Assembly: GCA_013425425.1 (NCBI GenBank)
Contig: JACCLJ010000037.1
Span: forward strand, 1 to 15,269
Source of the DNA: Microcaldota archaeon
GTDB lineage: Archaea; Micrarchaeota; Micrarchaeia; Anstonellales; Bilamarchaeaceae
Direction: 5' to 3'
DNA: 15,269 nt
The notes below the pieces were generated by a model. It was not told the DNA's origin. It saw only the letters and a list, made by a program, of their open reading frames with translations, and did not search any database. This document shows, in pieces, positions 13,643 through 15,269 of the stretch. The position numbers and the translations under genes are program-made. Positions within the stretch are counted from its first letter, which is position 1, and each line of letters opens with the position of its first letter.

Positions 13643-14437
13643 ATGGCGGCACAACCTGTTCAAACAAGAGGAGAAAAAGTCGAAAGGATCAGGGGGCCGG
13701 AATTAGCCGTGCTTGTAAAAAGAGCAAATAGCGTTCCTTTTGTTGAGGGACTGAGAATGGCTGAAGAGAAAGGACTGGTTATCGCATCTAATTCAAGGCT
13801 GGACAAGGCACTAGTTGGCAGTGATGAATGGGGAAGCATTTCAGACGTATTTGCATGCTGGTCGGGAACGATGACTGCTTACGCAAAGCCTGGAGAAAAG
13901 CTTGGCAAAACAGTAGAATACGTAGACCCAAAAACAGAAGAAAGGTGGGTTTTTCCTGTTCCTGTAGAATACCAAAAAGAAAAGAATGCAATCCTTGTTG
14001 CAGAGCATCCTGATTACAAGTTTGAAGTGGATGGAAAGAACATAGTCGTTAATGCAACTACTGTCGATTTGGTTGCAAAATTCCCAGCTTCGGATGGTTG
14101 GCATCCAACAGATGCAAAGCACGGCATTCCAACTAAAGAAGGTTCTTCAGGCGAACGATACTTATGGAGAATCGATTCAAGAGTCGGCCCTGTTGCCCGC
14201 GGCTACGACTACCTCGGCCTCATCTACGGCAGGAGGCACCTCGTCAGCCTCCTCGACAGGCCTTCCTACGGTTTCGGGGTGGCGGTTGAAAAAGCCCCCG
14301 GAGGGGGCGCGCCGAAAGTTGAAGCGGTTTCCAAACAATTAACCGTAAGGGAAGAAAGCGGCAGATTAATCGTAGAAGGGACGCCGGAACAGATAGCTGC
14401 AGCTGCAAGATTGCTTGACCAGCTGAAGCAAAAATAA
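13643..14437 (+). CDS. DGR target protein with variable repeat
   Basis: This 264-residue protein has no signal peptide or membrane segment. Residues 1-180 form the constant part (GPELAVLVKRANS, GLVIASNSRLDKALVGSDEW, CWSGTMTAYAKPGEKLGKT, LVAEHPDYKFEVDGKN), like target proteins I recall from DPANN DGRs. The variable region, residues 181-214, has the C-type-lectin-like ending RPSYGF. Thirteen residues map to adenine-bearing template codons that have changed: 188, 189, 191, 192, 195, 196, 200, 202, 204, 209 and 212-214. Unusually, about 50 residues follow the variable region: a linker EKAPGGGAPK and a small VREESGRLIVEGTPEQIAAA segment resembling secretin N-type domains. The 5' half is visibly richer in A/T than neighbouring genes, suggesting transfer. 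The ligand is unknown. Confidence 0.9.
   Translation: MAAQPVQTRGEKVERIRGPELAVLVKRANSVPFVEGLRMAEEKGLVIASNSRLDKALVGSDEWGSISDVFACWSGTMTAYAKPGEKLGKTVEYVDPKTEERWVFPVPVEYQKEKNAILVAEHPDYKFEVDGKNIVVNATTVDLVAKFPASDGWHPTDAKHGIPTKEGSSGERYLWRIDSRVGPVARGYDYLGLIYGRRHLVSLLDRPSYGFGVAVEKAPGGGAPKVEAVSKQLTVREESGRLIVEGTPEQIAAAARLLDQLKQK
14185..14283 (+). repeat. DGR variable repeat (VR)
   Basis: It begins CGGCCCTGTTGCCCGCGGC, identical to the template. It then differs only where the template has A: 14 changes up to GGTTTCG (14276) and 4 more in the next seven bases (GAAATGAC to GGGGTGGC). Compared with the template it lacks 6 nt, one AACAAC. All nine aligned template AAC codons are changed (to TAC, GAC, CTC, GGC or AGC); none gives a stop. 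Confidence 0.95.
14294..14308 (+). promoter_or_regulatory. GC-rich hairpin/cruciform just after VR
   Basis: GCCCCC-GGA-GGGGGC forms a 6-bp, all-GC stem starting 11 nt after the VR end. A hairpin or cruciform in this place aids mutagenic homing in the Bordetella phage DGR. Here the role is inferred from position and form. Confidence 0.6.
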
Positions 14438-14835
14438 ATCCGCTCTTTTTTAACTTCTTTTGTTTATTTCATAAATTCCTAGGTGCAAGCCTAGGCCACA
14501 CACTCGTCTGCAGTGCTGGCAATCTTTGTCAAGATATACCAGACGTGAAATTCAACAGTAACAGATAGTAGGCAATACCTGCTGAAATCATGGAACTGTG
14601 GTGTAGGTGCTTCGGCACCATTTTAAGCAGATGGGTTACCTTTGCGGCCCTGTTGCCCGCGGCAACAACTACAACGACCTCAACAACATCAACAACAGGA
14701 GGCACAACGTCAACCTCAACGACAGGCCTTCCAACGGTTTCGAAATGACCCTGCTGAAACTCTGTTTCGGCAATCATGAACGGTTTGCCGTTCATGGTTT
14801 GGCTTGCATCTTGGGTATATTACTCGGTGTGGAGT
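14438..14835 (+). ncRNA. DGR template RNA region
   Basis: This 398-nt stretch has no convincing gene and holds the TR at 14645-14749. Upstream of TR, CCTAGG-TGCAAG-CCTAGG (14478-14495) and GGTGC-TTCG-GCACC (14606-14619) form hairpins. Downstream, GAAAC-TCT-GTTTC (14756-14768) and the 9-bp CATGAACGG-TTTG-CCGTTCATG (14775-14796) lie between TR and the reverse transcriptase. The T-rich run after the target stop (14444-14471) may end that mRNA. The RNA is the expected primer and template for cDNA; its exact ends cannot be set from sequence. An overlapping frame (14607-14879) is only a read-through of the repeat. Confidence 0.75.
14645..14749 (+). repeat. DGR template repeat (TR)
   Basis: It starts CGGCCCTGTTGCCCGCGGC and contains eleven AAC codons in the frame matching the VR, plus mutable A in GAC, TAC, ATC, CAC and AGG codons. 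AAC codons are typical of templates because any change at the two A positions avoids stops. The copy is 98 nt to the last G matching the VR (14742), and 105 nt if the A-to-G differences up to 14749 are counted. Confidence 0.95.
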
Positions 14836-15269
14836 ATGAAACGCTATGGAAACTTGTATTCGCAACTTTGCTCCTATGAAAACCTTGAGCTTGCCTTCAA
14901 AAGGGCAAGGAAGAGAAAAACATTGAAGGATTACGTTATTGAATTTGAAGCAGACCTCGAAAACAACCTGAAGCAGTTGAAGCATGAACTGGAAAACTTT
15001 ACGTATTTCCCACGCCCGCTGACAACGTTCATTGTAAAGGACCCAAAAACAAGGAAGATAAGCGCCTCCCATTTCAGGGACCGCGTCGTCCACCACGCTT
15101 TATGCATCATAATAGAACCGATTTTTGAGAAGTGTTTCATCCACGATTCCTTCGCAAACCAGAAAGGCAAGGGAACCCATGCGGCAATAAGAAGATTTGA
15201 GAAATTCCTCAGAAAAATAACCCAGAACGGAAGACTCAAAACACAAAACCAGCATCGAAGCGGGGGGGG
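14836..15269 (+). CDS. DGR reverse transcriptase, N-terminal part
   Basis: ATG 14836 opens a frame of 144 residues that runs off the window. It shows the N-terminal region of DGR-type (group II-like) reverse transcriptases: ENLELAFKRARKRKT, TYFPRPLTTFIVKDPKTRKI, the strongly conserved HFRDRVVHHALCIIIEPIFE, then FIHDSFANQKGKGTHAAIRR. The catalytic YxDD box lies beyond the window. The last residues (about 131-144, NGRLKTQNQHRSGG) fit the family poorly and end in a G-run, so the final 30 or so bases may contain errors. GGTG at 14826-14830 is a possible ribosome binding site. It is expected to copy the TR RNA with errors at A and supply cDNA to the VR. Confidence 0.93.
   Translation, partial: MKRYGNLYSQLCSYENLELAFKRARKRKTLKDYVIEFEADLENNLKQLKHELENFTYFPRPLTTFIVKDPKTRKISASHFRDRVVHHALCIIIEPIFEKCFIHDSFANQKGKGTHAAIRRFEKFLRKITQNGRLKTQNQHRSGG

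Larger units (their letters stand above)
13643..15269 (+). other. diversity-generating retroelement (right side cut off)
   Basis: The order is target gene with VR (13643-14437), non-coding stretch with TR (14438-14835), then reverse transcriptase (14836 to the window end). VR and TR share 80 identical positions over 98 aligned bases. All 18 differences fall on template adenines, the hallmark of DGR mutagenic retrohoming. No Avd-type accessory gene lies between target and RT. The part beyond the window is unknown. Confidence 0.95.

Noticed and set aside
14607..14879. A 90-residue protein over the TR
   Set aside because: It has no ribosome binding site, its Asn-rich part is the template repeat itself, and it overlaps the RT start. 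It is a by-product of the repeat frame.

Overview
The window looks like a piece of a small-genome archaeon, most likely a DPANN lineage (Micrarchaeota or Diapherotrites-like; this placement is inferred). The evidence is archaeal TATA boxes about 25 nt upstream of leaderless or near-leaderless starts, tight gene packing with 4-16 nt overlaps, a tRNA gene with bulge-helix-bulge introns, endonuclease Q, a LemA-HtpX pair, a minimal [FeFe]-hydrogenase and a diversity-generating retroelement (DGR). The right edge ends in a poly-G run inside a gene, as at a contig end.

Left part (1-5564): the tail of an unknown gene, a helical orphan protein, an M24 Xaa-Pro peptidase overlapping a DUF2085 membrane protein, and endonuclease Q convergent to them. 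Then come a 28-residue acidic microprotein gene with its own promoter, ribosome binding site and terminator, a DUF475/TerC-type membrane protein, and a 38-residue zinc-ribbon protein convergent to it.

Middle (5565-9799): an array of eight hairpins separated by copies of the tRNA 3' end, then a 202-nt tRNA(CAU) gene on the minus strand. The tRNA can be resolved into one D-loop intron and two back-to-back anticodon-loop introns that share one pairing segment. On the plus strand follow a Yip1-type membrane protein and a tight LemA - HtpX - minimal [FeFe]-hydrogenase cluster. A small membrane protein is convergent to the hydrogenase.

Right part (9854-13401): a secreted ankyrin-repeat protein, a P-loop kinase fused to dCMP deaminase, a short convergent spacer with inverted repeats, and an AAA ATPase with a DUF4143 domain.

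Right end (13581-15269): a DGR. A target protein carries a variable repeat (VR, 14185-14283). A structured non-coding stretch carries the template repeat (TR, 14645-14749). The reverse transcriptase begins at 14836 and runs off the window. VR and TR differ at 18 positions that are all A in the template, plus a 6-nt gap. No accessory (Avd) gene is seen between target and reverse transcriptase. The DGR and the multi-intron tRNA are the two most striking items.
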